Source: Parapristionchus giblindavisi (Eukaryota; Nematoda; Chromadorea; Rhabditida; Diplogasteridae). Taken from it: DNA of 64,000 nt. Shown piece by piece: positions 21,963 through 32,889 of the stretch. The translations under genes were made by a program, and so were the position numbers. Position 1 is the first letter of the stretch. Each line of letters opens with the position of its first letter. The notes under the pieces were generated by a model. That model did no database searches. It had not been told where the DNA came from and worked only from the letters and a program-made list of their open reading frames with translations. Location of the stretch: assembly GCA_943737045.1 (NCBI GenBank), contig CALSFV010000292.1, positions 372,001 to 436,000 on the forward strand. The letters run 5' to 3'.

Positions 21963-22004
21963 CTAAAATACTTTTAGCTGGATATCAAACTACTGACAGA
22001 TAAA

Positions 22005-22131
22005 TACAAGTGTCATCCACGGAGCGTAAGACCTGAGAAGTGTTTTGAACACTTATTGAGCCCATATTTTTTTAAAATATAACACTTCTCAGATCCTATT
22101 CTCCGTGGATAACACTTATTTCTCTGCGTGT
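22005..22131. mobile_element. M5-family palindromic MITE
   Basis: CCACGGAGCGTAAGACCTGA at the left pairs with CAGATCCTATTCTCCGTGG at the right. Same family as 8258-8423. Confidence 0.85.
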
Positions 22132-22209
22132 AGAGTAAGAATGAGCGGAAAAGAGTACAGTATCAATGGACAAATGACTCGAGACTCTACCGGACTCAAG
22201 ATGATTGAG

Positions 22210-23801
22210 TACAGTGCGCGACATAATTATAAGACACCCCTAAAATTTTGGGATTCTGCCCGAATGTTGAATGGAAATCGAAATATGTATAAACCATTTG
22301 TATCCCCTCCTTGGATAACTAAGGTAGCCCACGTGTGAGGGAATTCCATTTCCCGGTCAACGAGAAAATAATGATTTTTCGAAATTTTACCGCGACATAA
22401 TTATAAGACACCCTGATTTTTTTCATGAATTTCTATTTTTTTAAACTTCTGCACAACAGCAACCGGGCAACAATAGGTTAATAATCGATGTTATGGCCCA
22501 TTCTTGAGATTACGCCAAAGGTGCGATTGGGCATGCTTCCATAGAGGGCAGAAAACAATTGCCGCTCGATGTCGTCCCACTCCTTTTTGATAAAAGCCTC
22601 CAATTCGGCAACGGGTGCATACTGTTTGTTGTTCTTGTACACACGTCGAACCATGATGCCCCATATGTTCTACATGTGGTTTATACCGGGGGAGCCCGTC
22701 GGGCATGGAAGAACATGGGTGTTCTTGACTGCGAACAATGCTTTTGAGGGGTACTCGCATGAATGGAACCGCTGTCTTTCTGGGAGATCAGGTTGCGGGC
22801 ATGGCTCTTCGTCATGAACAGAACAAGGGTAGTCTGGTGCATCATCTGATACTCCGGATAGTCCATCCTGCTGGAGCTGAAGGAGATGGGCGGCATGTCG
22901 AATTTTAGGAACGTGCTCTAGAGTATGACCGAAGTTCCTCCAGCTGAAATAACGCGGTTCCTTGAGGAAATCATGCCAGAAGCGGTTATAGCCTTCCGAA
23001 ATATAAGGGTTGAACTTGTTCTTATCAGTGAATGCAATCAGAAACCGATAATTTGAGAATTTTTGACAAAAAATATTATGTACCGTATTGGGGAGGGTTC
23101 CTAAAATTCGACATGCCGCCCATCCCCTTCAGCTCCAGCAGGATGGACTATCCGGAGTATCAAGTGATGCACCAGACTACCCTTGTTCTGTTCATGAGAA
23201 AGAGCCATGCCCTCAACCTGATCTCCCAGAAAGACAGCGCTTCCATTCATGCGAGTACCCCTCAAAAGCATTGTTTGCGGTCAAGAACATCCCTGTTCTT
23301 CCATGCCCGACGGGTTCCCCCGATATAAACCACATGTAGAACATATGGGGCATCATGGTTCGTCGTGTGTACAAGAACAACAAACAGTATGCACCCGTTG
23401 CCGAATTGAAGGCTTTCATCAAAAAGGAGTGGGACGACATCGAGCGGCAATTGTTTTCTGCCCTCTATGGAAGCATGCCCAATCGCACCTTTGGCGTAAT
23501 CTCAAGAATGGGCCATAACATCGATTATTAACCTATTGTTGCCCGGTTGCTGTTGTGCAGAAGTTTAAAAAAATAGAAATTCATGAAAAAAATCAGGGTG
23601 TCTTATAATTATGTCGCGGTAAAATTTCGAAAAATCATTATTTTCTCGTTGACCGGGAAATGGAATTCCCTCACACGTGGGCTACCTTAGTTATCCAAGG
23701 AGGGGATACAAATGGTTTATACATATTTCGATTTCCATTCACCATTCGGCCAGAATCCCAAAATTTTAGGGGTGTCTTATAATTATGTCACGCACTGTAC
23801 A
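22210..23801. mobile_element. 1.6-kb palindromic Tc1/mariner-derived element
   Basis: Terminal inverted repeats begin TACAGTGCGCGACATAATTA and end with the complement at about 23800. The flanking TA fits a Tc1/mariner target. Within 23270-23530 (plus) the frame reads PTGSPDIN, a stop, then NIWGIMVRRVYKNNKQYAPV and FIKKEWDDIERQ. This is the SPDxN..ENxWG region and C-terminus of a Tc1-family transposase, broken by stops. The same C-terminal segment recurs inverted at 22490-22900 (minus), so the element is made of two facing 3' halves. It cannot encode an active transposase. Confidence 0.8.
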
Positions 23802-24377
23802 TTCGAGTTGTTATGAATACAGAATTACTATTGTGCACTACAGCGATGGTTATCTGGAGAAGGAGAGGGAGGAATAGAGAGACATTATCTGAGTTACTCA
23901 TCTAAAGAACGAGAAAGAGTATGGATAGATAAATAGTGAAGAAATAAGGAAAATAGGAAGTATATGACCAAAGTATACGGGAGATATTTGTTATGGATGA
24001 AGGTGTGAGGATATACGAACACATACACGGGCATACGCGAGAATAGTACATTTTCCTTCGCTGATAGAGGATATCCAATGTTCTAACACTTCTAACACTT
24101 GGACATTTTCAATCTGACACCGTAATGCCCTTCTTGAGTTTCGTATTGAACAAGTATCGATTTACATAATACCGCGCTCAAATATTTCACAAAAGAATGG
24201 GATATAGACAGAGGGTTTAGTGGATGTAGTAGGTATTGGTGAGAAAGGCGATTCAATAGGGTGAGAGTATTTATTTATTTATTTATTTGTGAGTATTGCA
24301 CGAGTCAGATAAGCGAGATTCATTTATCACAAGGTATTTACACTAAAATTTAAAAAAAAGAAACCGTGTACGATACA
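23802..24377. other. Intergenic, no clear feature
   Basis: About 575 bp. The only structure is a short (ATTT)n run at 24270-24288 and weak similarity of 23840-23900 to 16100-16200. Confidence 0.4.
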
Positions 24378-24499
24378 TTAAAGGCGCACCCCAAGCTAAT
24401 TTTACTCTCCTCATTGACAATGCTCTCTCGTAGACAAAGAAAGCGAGAGAGTGTGGACAGAGCGGAGAGTTTCGAATTAGCTTGGGGTGTTCCTTTAAG
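24378..24499. mobile_element. M2-family MITE
   Basis: Ends TTAAAGGCGCACCCCAAGC and GCTTGGGGTGTTCCTTTAA, core GTAGACAAAGAAAGCGAGAG. Confidence 0.9.
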
Positions 24500-24603
24500 G
24501 CTAGAGAAGAAAGAAGAAAACATATGTTTTCATGTTAAACCAACATGTTAAGAAGGAATATCCATTACGATCCGGGTTTACTTTTAATCCACAATGAAAA
24601 GTT

Positions 24604-24717
24604 ATTGAAGGGACTGAAACCTTTGTCAACAGTCTCTTCAACGCATCTCGTGGGTAGATAACAGAGAAATAGTGTGCGCAATAAAGAGACCATTGAGAGA
24701 GGTTACTCTCCCTTTGA
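24604..24717. mobile_element. M1-family MITE
   Basis: Ends GAAGGGACTGAAACCTTTG and GGTTACTCTCCCTTT. A C-run follows at 24719-24740. Confidence 0.85.
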
Positions 24718-24924
24718 CTCCCCCCCCCCCCCACCCCCCAAAGGTTGTGTCTGTATTACGAATGCAAAGGAAACAAGTACATAATAGGTGTGAATTACAT
24801 GTTTTGGGTATTATACATAAGAGGATATATAAAGAATGTGACAAGGGTAGACGAATATGATTTTATTGTTACCAACATACATATTCATATTTTTAGTTAC
24901 CTATAGAAATTATCTCCCCACAGG

Positions 24925-24970
24925 ACTTTGTGTGCCTTGGATAACTTTTACCTTTACCTTTACAGTATAG
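24925..24970 (-). repeat. Dispersed repeat ending in (CTTTAC)n
   Basis: CAGGACTTTGTGTGCCTTGG followed by TTTTACCTTTACCTTTACA. The same unit, inverted, is at 42763-42820 and 46858-46912. It looks like the 3' end of a retroelement with a hexamer tail. Confidence 0.55.
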
Positions 24971-25204
24971 GCATTGAATATGTAAACGTATAAATATACA
25001 AATATAAATACAGATATAAAGATATAATACATTATTTAAATATAAATATGCATTAAATATACAAAAGTTGGTTGCGCTCCCTTAACCCAGATAGACACTA
25101 AACAAAGGCAGTTATCTGGAACACTTCCGCCAACAAAAGTGCCTCCCTTTAAGGGACTCCAATTGATCAATCAAGGTTTAGTACGATGTGGTCAGACCAT
25201 ACCA

Positions 25205-25310
25205 GGGATGGGAGTAAAATGAAAATTTTACGGATCCGTAAAAAGTAAAATTTACGGTTTCGAAATCCGTAAAATTCCGTAACGTCCGTAAACGTAAAAT
25301 CCCATCCCTC
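25205..25310. repeat. Inverted repeat with CCGTAAAATT words
   Basis: AGGGATGGGAGTAAAAT at the left pairs with CGTAAAATCCCATCCCT at the right. The interior has repeated TTTACGGA/TCCGTAAA. A probable small foldback element. Confidence 0.65.
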
Positions 25311-25546
25311 GACCATAGGGTAAAGGAGACAGAAGAATGAGATGAGACTAGTTATGTAAAGTTTCTTCGACTGAATGGCAGTAGGGATGCTATCTTATAT
25401 AAGAGTCGTAATCTATGGTAATAATAACGAACGAAATTGTGCGCAAAAATAGATAGAGATGTGAGATGAAATAGATAAATGGGAAACTTGCGAAAATATG
25501 ATGGGTACCAATTTGACAATGTTCTCACAGTGAAATCATATGAAAT

Positions 25547-25628
25547 GTTCATTCCAAATGAACATATACTAAACTTGGAACAATACAGAGAAGATTAGCA
25601 TGGCCCCTGAGCAAGGATGACGCGCAAA
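25547..25628 (+). pseudogene. 3'-truncated U6 snRNA copy
   Basis: Starts with the U6 5' hairpin (GTTCATT, loop, AATGAAC), then matches the conserved U6 body: CATATACTAAACTTGGAACA, the invariant ACAGAGAAGATTAGCATGG, CCCCTGAGCAAGGATGACGC. It breaks off after CGCAAA into AAAAAAG, so the 3' half of the internal stem-loop and the U-rich end are missing. Functional U6 has CCCCTGCGCAAGG and ACACGC at the changed sites. The A-rich junction suggests a retrocopied, dead copy. Confidence 0.85.
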
Positions 25629-25744
25629 AAAAAGAAATTATTGATTTATGAAATTTATGAAATTCATATGAAAAAATCACAGTTTAATCATATGAGATTT
25701 TTGGTTAGAGAACATTCATATCAGTCAATATAGTATTGAACGTA

Positions 25745-25890
25745 TAAAATACACTTGTTTATTTGGTACGAGAGTGATATATTTAGAGACAGAGCCAAAG
25801 CGAGATAGTACGTGTAGATCAGAGAGAGAGCGTTTAGCAGCTAGTAGCGAGGCAATTTCACAAGAACATTTGATACGGACAATATATATT
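25745..25890. mobile_element. Short relative of the 5503-6292 TIR element
   Basis: Begins TATTGAACGTATAAAATACA and ends ATTTGATACGGACAATATA. Inner words (GGTACGAGAGT, AGGCAATTTCACAAG) match the longer copy. It is an internal-deletion derivative. Confidence 0.7.
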
Positions 25891-26014
25891 GAATTCATTG
25901 GGAGAAGTTCGGAGATATAGTACTTTTTGTTGGTTCTCTCTTTCTCTTATTTCTCTTTTCAGATCTCTCGATCGCTCATTCCTTCACGCTTCTTCATAGT
26001 CTTCTGTTGTTCAA

Positions 26015-26230
26015 CCATCTGTCTCCCTCTCCCTCTACCTCTCCCTCTACCTCTACCTCTACCTCTACCTCTACCTCTACCTCTACCTCTATCTCTCCCT
26101 CTACCTCTCCCTCTACCTCTCCCTCTACCTCTCCCTCTACCTCTCCCTCTACCTCTATCTCTATCTCTACCTCTATCTCCCCTCCTCTATCTCTCTCATC
26201 TATCTCTCCCTCTACCTCTATCACTCTCTC
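26015..26230. repeat. (CTCTAC)/(CTCTCC)n hexamer repeat
   Basis: Pyrimidine hexamer array with no internal stop in several frames. It explains the 100-codon ORFs on both strands here. Confidence 0.95.
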
Positions 26231-26264
26231 TCTCCTTTTATCTATCCTTCTGCCACTAACCTTT

Positions 26265-26578
26265 GCTTCCGTTCCTCTCCTTCGCCCTCTATTTTCTTCC
26301 ACATTCTTCTCTTACTCATTCTCTCAGCATTGAACGCATACATCATCAATTTTTTCCCTCCAATCTACCTTATCCCACAAGATCTGAAACCCTTCACTAG
26401 GCTCAATCTGTCACAGAAAGAGGAAAGGAGAGTAACATAAACATGATATAACTATTGAATATTTAATTTATCATACATCAAAAAGATGCAGGGTTTCAGA
26501 TTTTGTGGGATAAGGTTGATTGGAATGAGTAAGTGAAGAATGTGGAAGAAAATAGAGGACGAAGGAGAGGAAATTATT
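26265..26578. mobile_element. Inverted repeat pair around AT-rich spacer
   Basis: CCTTATCCCACAAGATCTGA at 26370-26390 is inverted at 26490-26520 as CAGATTTTGTGGGATAAGG. TCTATTTTCTTCCACATTCT (26289-26310) is inverted as GAATGTGGAAGAAAATAGA (26539-26558). A foldback-like element. Confidence 0.7.
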
Positions 26579-26694
26579 GCGATAACTTCAAAAACAAACA
26601 AAAAACAAAGAGATCGATGGGAAAACGTCTAGAATCAATGGAACAGGATCGGATTTCGCAAGTTCAGCAACGATGTGTAATAAAGAGAGCATAT

Positions 26695-26815
26695 TTAATA
26701 GAGAGAAACCTCACTCAATGGTCTCTTCATTGTGCACACTATTTCTCTGTTCTCTAACAACGAGAGAGCGTAGAGCGTTGAAGAGACCGTTGACAAAGGT
26801 TTCGGTCTCTTTAAT
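26695..26815. mobile_element. M1-family MITE
   Basis: Core CACTATTTCTCTGTTCTCTA and AAGAGACCGTTGACAAAGG. Ends changed to TTAATAGAGAGAAACC / GGTTTCGGTCTCTTTAATA. A (CTT)n run follows at 26843-26876. Confidence 0.85.
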
Positions 26816-27350
26816 AGAGAGTGGGAGGAGATGTATTATACCCCCTTCTTCTTCTTCTTCTTCTTCTTCTTCTTCTCTATGTCGTTCTTACGCGTGCGCG
26901 CGTGAAGATGAAATTACGTATCTTCCTCGAAACGAGGATGAGACAGAGAGGGAGAGGGAGGGAGAAAAGGAGAGGGAGAGCAGAAGTAGAGATTGAAAAG
27001 ATGAAACAAAAGCAATAAGATGAGCAAGGCGTTATGAGTAATGCACAGACGAAAAAAAAAAGAAAAAAGCGTTCCCATATGAACACGTTTTTGGGAGCAT
27101 GTGTTCTTTTTTCCCTAAATGAGCCAAATAAGTCTTTTAAAATAATATAAAACCAAAATAGTCGAGTTTCCAGGCTCTAAATTTGAATTCGTGGACGCCA
27201 AAATGTGCTGGAATTCAAATTCCCTTGGTTTTCATCATTTTTTTAACGAACCGCAAGTTAAACTGATCGAATAAGAATACATTTTCCTTCAAGTACAGTA
27301 CAATGAATCTAACAATAATACTCCCTCTAAACTCAACGACGCCTCCCGCT

Positions 27351-27470
27351 TTAAAGGCACACCCCTAGCTAATTTTACTCTCCGCATTGGTAATACTCTC
27401 TCGTAGAAAAAGAAAGTGAGAGAGTATTGCCAGAGCGGAGAGTTTCAAATTAGCTTGCGGTGTGAATTTA
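27351..27470. mobile_element. M2-family MITE
   Basis: Begins TTAAAGGCACACCCCTAGC, core CTCTCGTAGAAAAAGAAAGT, right end TTAGCTTGCGGTGTG. Confidence 0.85.
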
Positions 27471-27683
27471 ATCCGTTCACATTACATACACAACAAACCG
27501 TGATCATACAACGTCATTAACATAATGGTTATGCTAAATAAGTGGGCGTGGCTTGTGGATGAGTCCAAGTGTGCAATGGGTGTGAGAGGATTCGCACGAA
27601 GATTTGGGAAAATTTCGTGAGAACGAGCAAAGCTGAGATGATTCTGGTGAGGAACGATAAGTGAAAAGCAATGCATCAATGAA

Positions 27684-27892
27684 TTTAAAGCCACACCCAG
27701 GCTAATTTTCAACTCTCCGCTCTGGCCACGTTTTGTCATGAGATAGAGTGAGTAAGCACATTCTTGTCCATTGACACAATACCCCAAGCTAATTTGCAAC
27801 TCTCCACTCTGGTCACACTCTCTCGCTTTCTTTGTCTACGAGAGAGCGTTGCCAGAGCGTAGAGCAATATCAGCTCTGGGTGTACCTTTAAA
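27684..27892. mobile_element. Nested/compound M2-family MITE copies
   Basis: An M2 left half (CACACCCAGGCTAATTTTCA) is interrupted at about 27725 and followed by a second, fuller M2 copy (CACTCTCTCGCTTTCTTTGT). The linking segment (27725-27780) recurs inverted at 29030-29085. Confidence 0.7.
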
Positions 27893-28469
27893 TGAGTTAT
27901 GGAAGATTTCAAAGAATATTACATTTCTCAAAATTAAAGAAAAACAATTAAGCGATCCTTCTCTTTGATAAAATACAATGTTTTCAATGGCTTATCTGAT
28001 TTAGTAGATGTAGAAAACAACAGAAATCCTCTGAAAAAATGAAAGAGAGAGAATGACAGATACAAGTGAAATGGAAGAAAAAGTACGACAATAGTGGGAG
28101 GGGGGGGGGCAACAGTTGTTGTGACTACATAAAGGCAGGCCATTCAGAGGGAGGCTAAAGGGGTGGTGAGGGGGTGAAGAGAATGGAATGGGTGAGGGGG
28201 TGAAGGGGGGTTAGAGAAGGTGAATAAGATATAAAGTGAGGATAATGTAAAACAGAATCAAGAATATGTTAGCGATTTGGGCAGGGGAACAATCGCTGGT
28301 GCGATTACTCCCTTCCATTCAAAGTAAATAGAAAGAGAGCAGTGAATAAATTAGAATATTTAGGGCGAAGATACGAAAGATTGTGATCGAATGGGTTAAA
28401 TATTCGGTTACTACAAACTATAATAAATAGGAATCGAAGTTTCGTATTTTATAAGTTTTTATAAGATTG
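27893..28469. other. Intergenic with G-rich tract
   Basis: Holds a G-run at 28100-28110 and repeated GGTGAGGGGGTGAAG words at 28160-28215. No gene recognised. Confidence 0.4.
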
Positions 28470-28642
28470 TATGGACGCCTTACAATCGGAATCGGCCGCC
28501 TGGAAAGCCTAGAGCACGATGGAGAGATGACCTGGACCGAGAAATTGGCAACTGGTGGAATACACCCTATGATGCTTTTCGTCCCATCCTCATCTAGCAA
28601 TTATTGCTTGAAATGATAAATTGAATTGAATTGAATTGAAGT
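28470..28642 (+). mobile_element. Truncated LINE 3' end with (TTGAA)n tail
   Basis: 28478-28597 (plus) reads PYNRNRPPGKPRARWRDDLD, then REIGNWWNTPYDAFRP and a stop. The GRPxxRWxDD...W pattern is typical of the C-terminus of RTE-like LINE polyproteins. The tail is TTGAATTGAATTGAATTGAA. Confidence 0.75.
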
Positions 28643-28949
28643 TTCGTATTGAAAAGTGGCAATTCTTTGTTCTACTATTTATTTTGCAGTGCACTTGATA
28701 TGATACCACTGCATATTCAAAACTATTTCTATTTGATAATCACTTTTCACAACTGGAATGGAACGAATTTGAGGGTAAAGTGAGGGTCTCACGAGGTGAG
28801 GGCGTTCCTCTCTTGTGAGTATAAAGATCTTTCGTTGGAGCGACAAAAAGCTGAATAAGCAGTGATGAGACATCTTGGTAAATAGTGTGGGTCTCTCTTA
28901 GTGTCTAAATAGTTCCTCCATTCAATTCAATGGACGAGAATGTGCTTAC

Positions 28950-29045
28950 TCACTCTCCGCACTGACAATACTCTCTCGTAGACAAAGAAAGCGAGAGAGA
29001 GGAACCAGAGCGGGCAGTTTGAAATTAGCATGGGGTATTGTGTCA
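28950..29045. mobile_element. M2-family MITE (left end altered)
   Basis: Core CTCTCGTAGACAAAGAAAGC and right part GTTTGAAATTAGCATGGGG. The flank 29030-29085 is shared, inverted, with 27725-27780. Confidence 0.75.
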
Positions 29046-29479
29046 ATGGACAAGAATGTGCTTACGCACTCTATATGATGACAAAACAACTCCATGATGC
29101 TAAAGAGAGTTAACTATATCGCTAAAGTGACTACAGATAATTAACAGGATTTGTTTTAATTAGCGATTAGATGTGCTAAATGTGCTTAGCATTTAAATTG
29201 GAAGAGATCTATGAGAAGAGGTGAAGACCGTCAGAAGGAACGTGTGAAAATTAAAATGCGAAAACAACAAATAAACATAATTTTCGGAAGTTTTTGTGTG
29301 ATACATTGTCGAAGTATGCAATATAAAAAGTTGGTATTCGAAGAGGCCATAGACAGTATGAATGTGGAAATTGGAAATGACGACATGACAATGAACGTCT
29401 GAATGGAATTGTACAATTCTGTGGTCTCCAAATGTCAGCAGACAACAACTCGGTTGTTCGGTCGAGCATTTCTAAATTT

Positions 29480-29580
29480 AATAATAATAATAATAATAAT
29501 AATATAATTTATATTTATATTATTATATTTATATTAATATATTTATATATAATAATATAAATTTAATTTTTTTTTAATTT
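29480..29580. repeat. AT-only low-complexity tract
   Basis: (AAT)n followed by TATATTTATATTA words. No gene seen between 29046 and 29800; small ORFs at 29211-29469 look like chance. Confidence 0.8.
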
Positions 29581-29800
29581 AAATTAAGTTAAAGCTCGTG
29601 CTGCGCTGCGCCACGCAGCGAGTTGCATGTTGGCGCATCAGATATTTCAGCTAAATATGCAAATTTTCTTTTCTCAAAGTAATTAACCCTGAGATTCGAA
29701 AAATAACATTACTCTGCAGAAATAAATGGTGCGCTCCAATATATGCCATTTGTCGCAATAGTTCAGAGCAATAGTTCAGAAATACTATAAAACGATGACA

Positions 29801-29960
29801 ATTGTGGCACTAGGTCGAATGAGAACCGATGAATAATAACCAACTAGATGATAACCATTTGCATATGAGAGACAGGCGCTAATGAATAAACAAAGTATGC
29901 AAATGGTTATCATTCAGTCGGTTATTATTCATCGGTTCTCATTCGACCTAGTGCCACAAT
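29801..29960. mobile_element. M4-family palindromic MITE
   Basis: ATTGTGGCACTAGGTCGAAT pairs with ATTCGACCTAGTGCCACAAT. Inner GAGAACCGATGAATAATAAC pairs with its complement. Confidence 0.9.
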
Positions 29961-30562
29961 TGTACAAATCGAGGTCGTCATCTGTGATGGCGAAGAAAGG
30001 AAATAGTGAAGTCATCGTTGTGTATTTGTCCAAGCAAATGGATGATTTTGAATCATTTGGGCCTCTTTCGAAGCCTGCTCCACTCTGTATCTCTGTCACT
30101 CTCAATCCTACACGTACACTCATTTTGTCTGATTCTTTGCCTCTCTTTTTCTTCCGTTCAATCACATTCTATACTACTCTACCTCTCTATCTCTGTCTCT
30201 CTTCTAGCTCTATCCATCTTCCCCCTCTTTCTGTCTATATCTCTCACTCTTTTGCCTCTCTCATCTTTATATCAGCTTATTTCCCTTTCTTCTTCTAATC
30301 TGTCTTTTTATCTCTTTCTCTGTCGCTCTCTCTGCCTTTAATAGTATTTCCCTCTCGTTGCTTCATTATCTGCTTTTTTTATATTAATACATTTATCGTT
30401 TCTTGGACAAGAGGAAATAACGATTCTATGTAATATATTGATTTAAAAAACGTATGAACGACAAAAAATTCTGCAATAACTAGGTCACAGCTTTGATTCT
30501 ATTACAGAAAAGAGCGGGGTTAGGGAAATTTACGGAAGATGAATTGTGTCCATTTCGATCTC
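29961..30562. other. Intergenic, pyrimidine-rich tract
   Basis: CT-rich words (CTCTCTATCTC, TTTCTCTGTCGCTCTCTC) fill 30100-30345. They give two overlapping open frames (111 and 138 codons) that look like low complexity and not genes. Confidence 0.5.
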
Positions 30563-30683
30563 TTTAAGGGAGCGTAACCTCTCTCAATGGTCTCTTCGAC
30601 GCACAACGCTCTCTCGTTGTTAGAGAACAGAGAAATAGTGCGCGCACTGAAGAGGCTATTGAGAGAGGTTGCGCTCCCTTTAA
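30563..30683. mobile_element. M1-family MITE
   Basis: CTTTAAGGGAGCGTAACCTC to GAGGTTGCGCTCCCTTTAAG, an almost perfect palindrome. Confidence 0.9.
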
Positions 30684-30737
30684 GAGAAATCATGATCTCA
30701 ATGATCATCGCTTTGAATAGGCATATGGTTCAAAACC

Positions 30738-30846
30738 CTTTAACGGTACACCCCGAGCCAATTTTACTCTCCGCTCTGGCAATACTCTCTCGTAGGCAAA
30801 GAAAGCCAGACACCATTGCCAGAGCGGAGAGTTCCAAAGTTTAATT
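30738..30846. mobile_element. M2-family MITE
   Basis: TTTAACGGTACACCCCGAGC, core CTCTCGTAGGCAAAGAAAGC, right part CAGAGCGGAGAGTTCCAAA. Confidence 0.85.
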
Positions 30847-31119
30847 TTTTTTTTAAAAGAAAAAAATGATTCGTGACATTCACAGAAAACTACGATAAAT
30901 AGTAAACAAATTCTCCTTTAAAAAAAGTATGATTGAAATAAGCCCTTCAACTTTAAGAGAAAGTAATAATGGAATTAAATAGGGCCAGGGAGGGTCTAGA
31001 AACTGAAAAGAGGTGAAAGAAAGGTGAATTTATAAGGACGCAGAAGAAGAAGGAAAGGAGAGTAATTGAGATGGATTCGATCCCATTTATGAGTACCTAT
31101 TTACCCTTTTATTTGTTAT

Positions 31120-31198
31120 TATTCATTTCAATCATTTGAATTCATTTGAATGCGTTCATTTGAAGGAATAAAATATTATTATTATATTATTATTTATT
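31120..31198 (+). mobile_element. LINE tail fragment
   Basis: GCGTTCATTTGAAGGAATAA followed by AATATTATTATTATATTATT matches the tail of the LINE at 20640-21065. Only the last 80 bases are present. The surrounding stretches 30847-31119 and 31199-31855 show no gene; an (AATA)n run is at 31556-31580 and GATCAAAGATCAAAGATCA at 31666-31685. Confidence 0.65.
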
Positions 31199-31855
31199 AG
31201 CACTTTCAGCCCCCTGTAAAGCATCAACCCGAACCTCCACATGGTCTAATATCGAATAAAAGTGTCCCGGGGTACCAATTCATTGAAAAATATTTAAACT
31301 GCGATTTCACGGTTGAACTTGTGCTTTTAATTATTCGTTCATTACGGGTCTCCTGTAAAAGTGTAGCAAAAACGGCCGATTCTGGCACTAGGAAAAATTT
31401 TTTGCAACAGATTTCGATGAAAGTCGGCCAGTTCATATTATTCCTTTAACAATTTGGTTCATTGTTTTCCATCCATCTCCAAAAATCCAAAAAATGAAAT
31501 CCATCTCCCCTATTCCCTCTGTTATTAATGTGATTATGAACATTTATATATGATGGAATAAATAAATAAATAAATAAAAATTTTTTATTTTATTTGTAAT
31601 TCTAAAATATTTAAATTATAGTCATTGTTTCGACGTTGTTCAACGAAGTTCGAGTGGAAAACAAAAGATCAAAGATCAAAGATCATTATACAGCAATAAA
31701 CCTAATGGCTTTCAGGGGAAGGGATGAAAAGAAGATGTAATGAATGAATTCGAAAGATTTTATGATGAAACGGAGAAGTCTAACTACTCTCGACTCACTT
31801 TCTTCTGTTCTTAATAATTCATCGTCTCTGGAAAGGGCAAGATCACCATATAATA

Positions 31856-31974
31856 AAAAGGAGAATGACCTCTCTCAATGGCCTCTTCATTGCGCACACT
31901 ATTTCTCTGTTCTCTAACTACGAGAGAGCGTAGAGCGTTGAAGAGACCATTGGCATAGGTGTCAGCCCCTTTAA
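31856..31974. mobile_element. M1-family MITE
   Basis: Core CACTATTTCTCTGTTCTCTA and right end GGTGTCAGCCCCTTTAATA. Confidence 0.85.
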
Positions 31975-32163
31975 TATTATAACTACTTTGTGTTAAACTA
32001 ATATAATATGATGGCAATCGTGCTTCAATATGCTGTAAGCAGCCCTATTAGCCATGAAGCTCATGTTCCAATTCCGCAGGATGAGTCTCAAATTTCGCGG
32101 GATTGACTCATAATTACTTTTATTCAACCGACTAGGGATTGAAAAAAATGAATAGGGATGCGC

Positions 32164-32272
32164 ATCGTTACATTTGCCTTACGTGCCTACGCCGTAACCT
32201 CCTCCGCCGCGTCTCCGTCGTTACGGCGGAGGATACGGCGTAGGCGCGTAAGGCAAATGCAACGATACATAT
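32164..32272. mobile_element. M3-family palindromic MITE
   Basis: ATCGTTACATTTGCCTTACG pairs with its complement at 32245-32268. Inner CCTACGCCGTAACCTCCTCC is also paired. Confidence 0.85.
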
Positions 32273-32316
32273 TGGGATAGGGGATAGGGAGTTAGACAGC
32301 CAACAATAAGTAACTC

Positions 32317-32545
32317 TGGAAATTTTTCCCCGCGGGGCACCCTGTCACTCGCCCCGCGGGGCACCCTGCGGGGCAGCTTGTTGAGTCTCTGAAATGACAG
32401 GGTGCCCCGCGGGGTGGCTTGTTTAGATAGGGTGCCCCGCGGGGTGAGCAACAGGGTACCCCGCGGGGAAACTAAAGGCAGGGTGCCCCGCGGGGTAGAG
32501 GGCTTAGACAGGGTGCCCCGCGGGGAGAAATTTCCAGAGAATCCA
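32317..32545. repeat. GC-rich palindrome array (CCCCGCGGGG cores)
   Basis: Eight or nine copies of the self-complementary CCCCGCGGGG (or close variant), most as AGGGTGCCCCGCGGGG, are separated by different AT-richer spacers of about 12-35 bp. The block is bounded by inverted ends CTCTGGAAATTTTTCCCCGC and its complement. The first copies face one way and the later ones the other. On the minus strand the array keeps an open frame with repeated PRGTL. It is an extreme GC island in an AT-rich setting. Confidence 0.85.
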
Positions 32546-32889
32546 TTGCACGGAAGCGTTGAATTAATATAAATTTTTCTGAGCCACAATTTAGTCAGTA
32601 TAAGCCAAATATACGAGAATAGTTCAATTGCAATAAACAATGAAAACATGGACCATGACAAAAACGCAACGGACCGAAACGCCTAAAATGATCCTATAGG
32701 TTTAATCCATTGATTGACATCAACATGGGGGTTAAAAGTTCACGAAAAGAAAACGAAAACGAAATAGTTTGAGTAAAATCGAAATAGAAATTTGAAATTT
32801 CCTAGAGTATTCTCTAGCAGACAGAGTTGCAAGCAGTGAGACAATGAATCCTAACAATAAGTGAATGGAAAGGAAGTCGAGCAATGAAT

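Noticed and set aside
22491..23518. 89-aa ORFs MRVPLKSIV... as genes
   Set aside because: Wrong frame of a broken Tc1-like transposase; the frame with the family motifs is interrupted by stops.
25927..26333. Three ORFs of 102-110 aa rich in LP, ST or EV repeats
   Set aside because: Hexamer (CTCTAC/CTCTCC) repeat artefacts.
26673..27018. ORFs across the M1 MITE and CTT run
   Set aside because: Composed of MITE and microsatellite sequence.
32328..32530. CRISPR-like array (short palindromic repeats with spacers)
   Set aside because: The host is a eukaryote. Repeats are only 10-16 bp, face both ways and lie within inverted ends; no cas genes.
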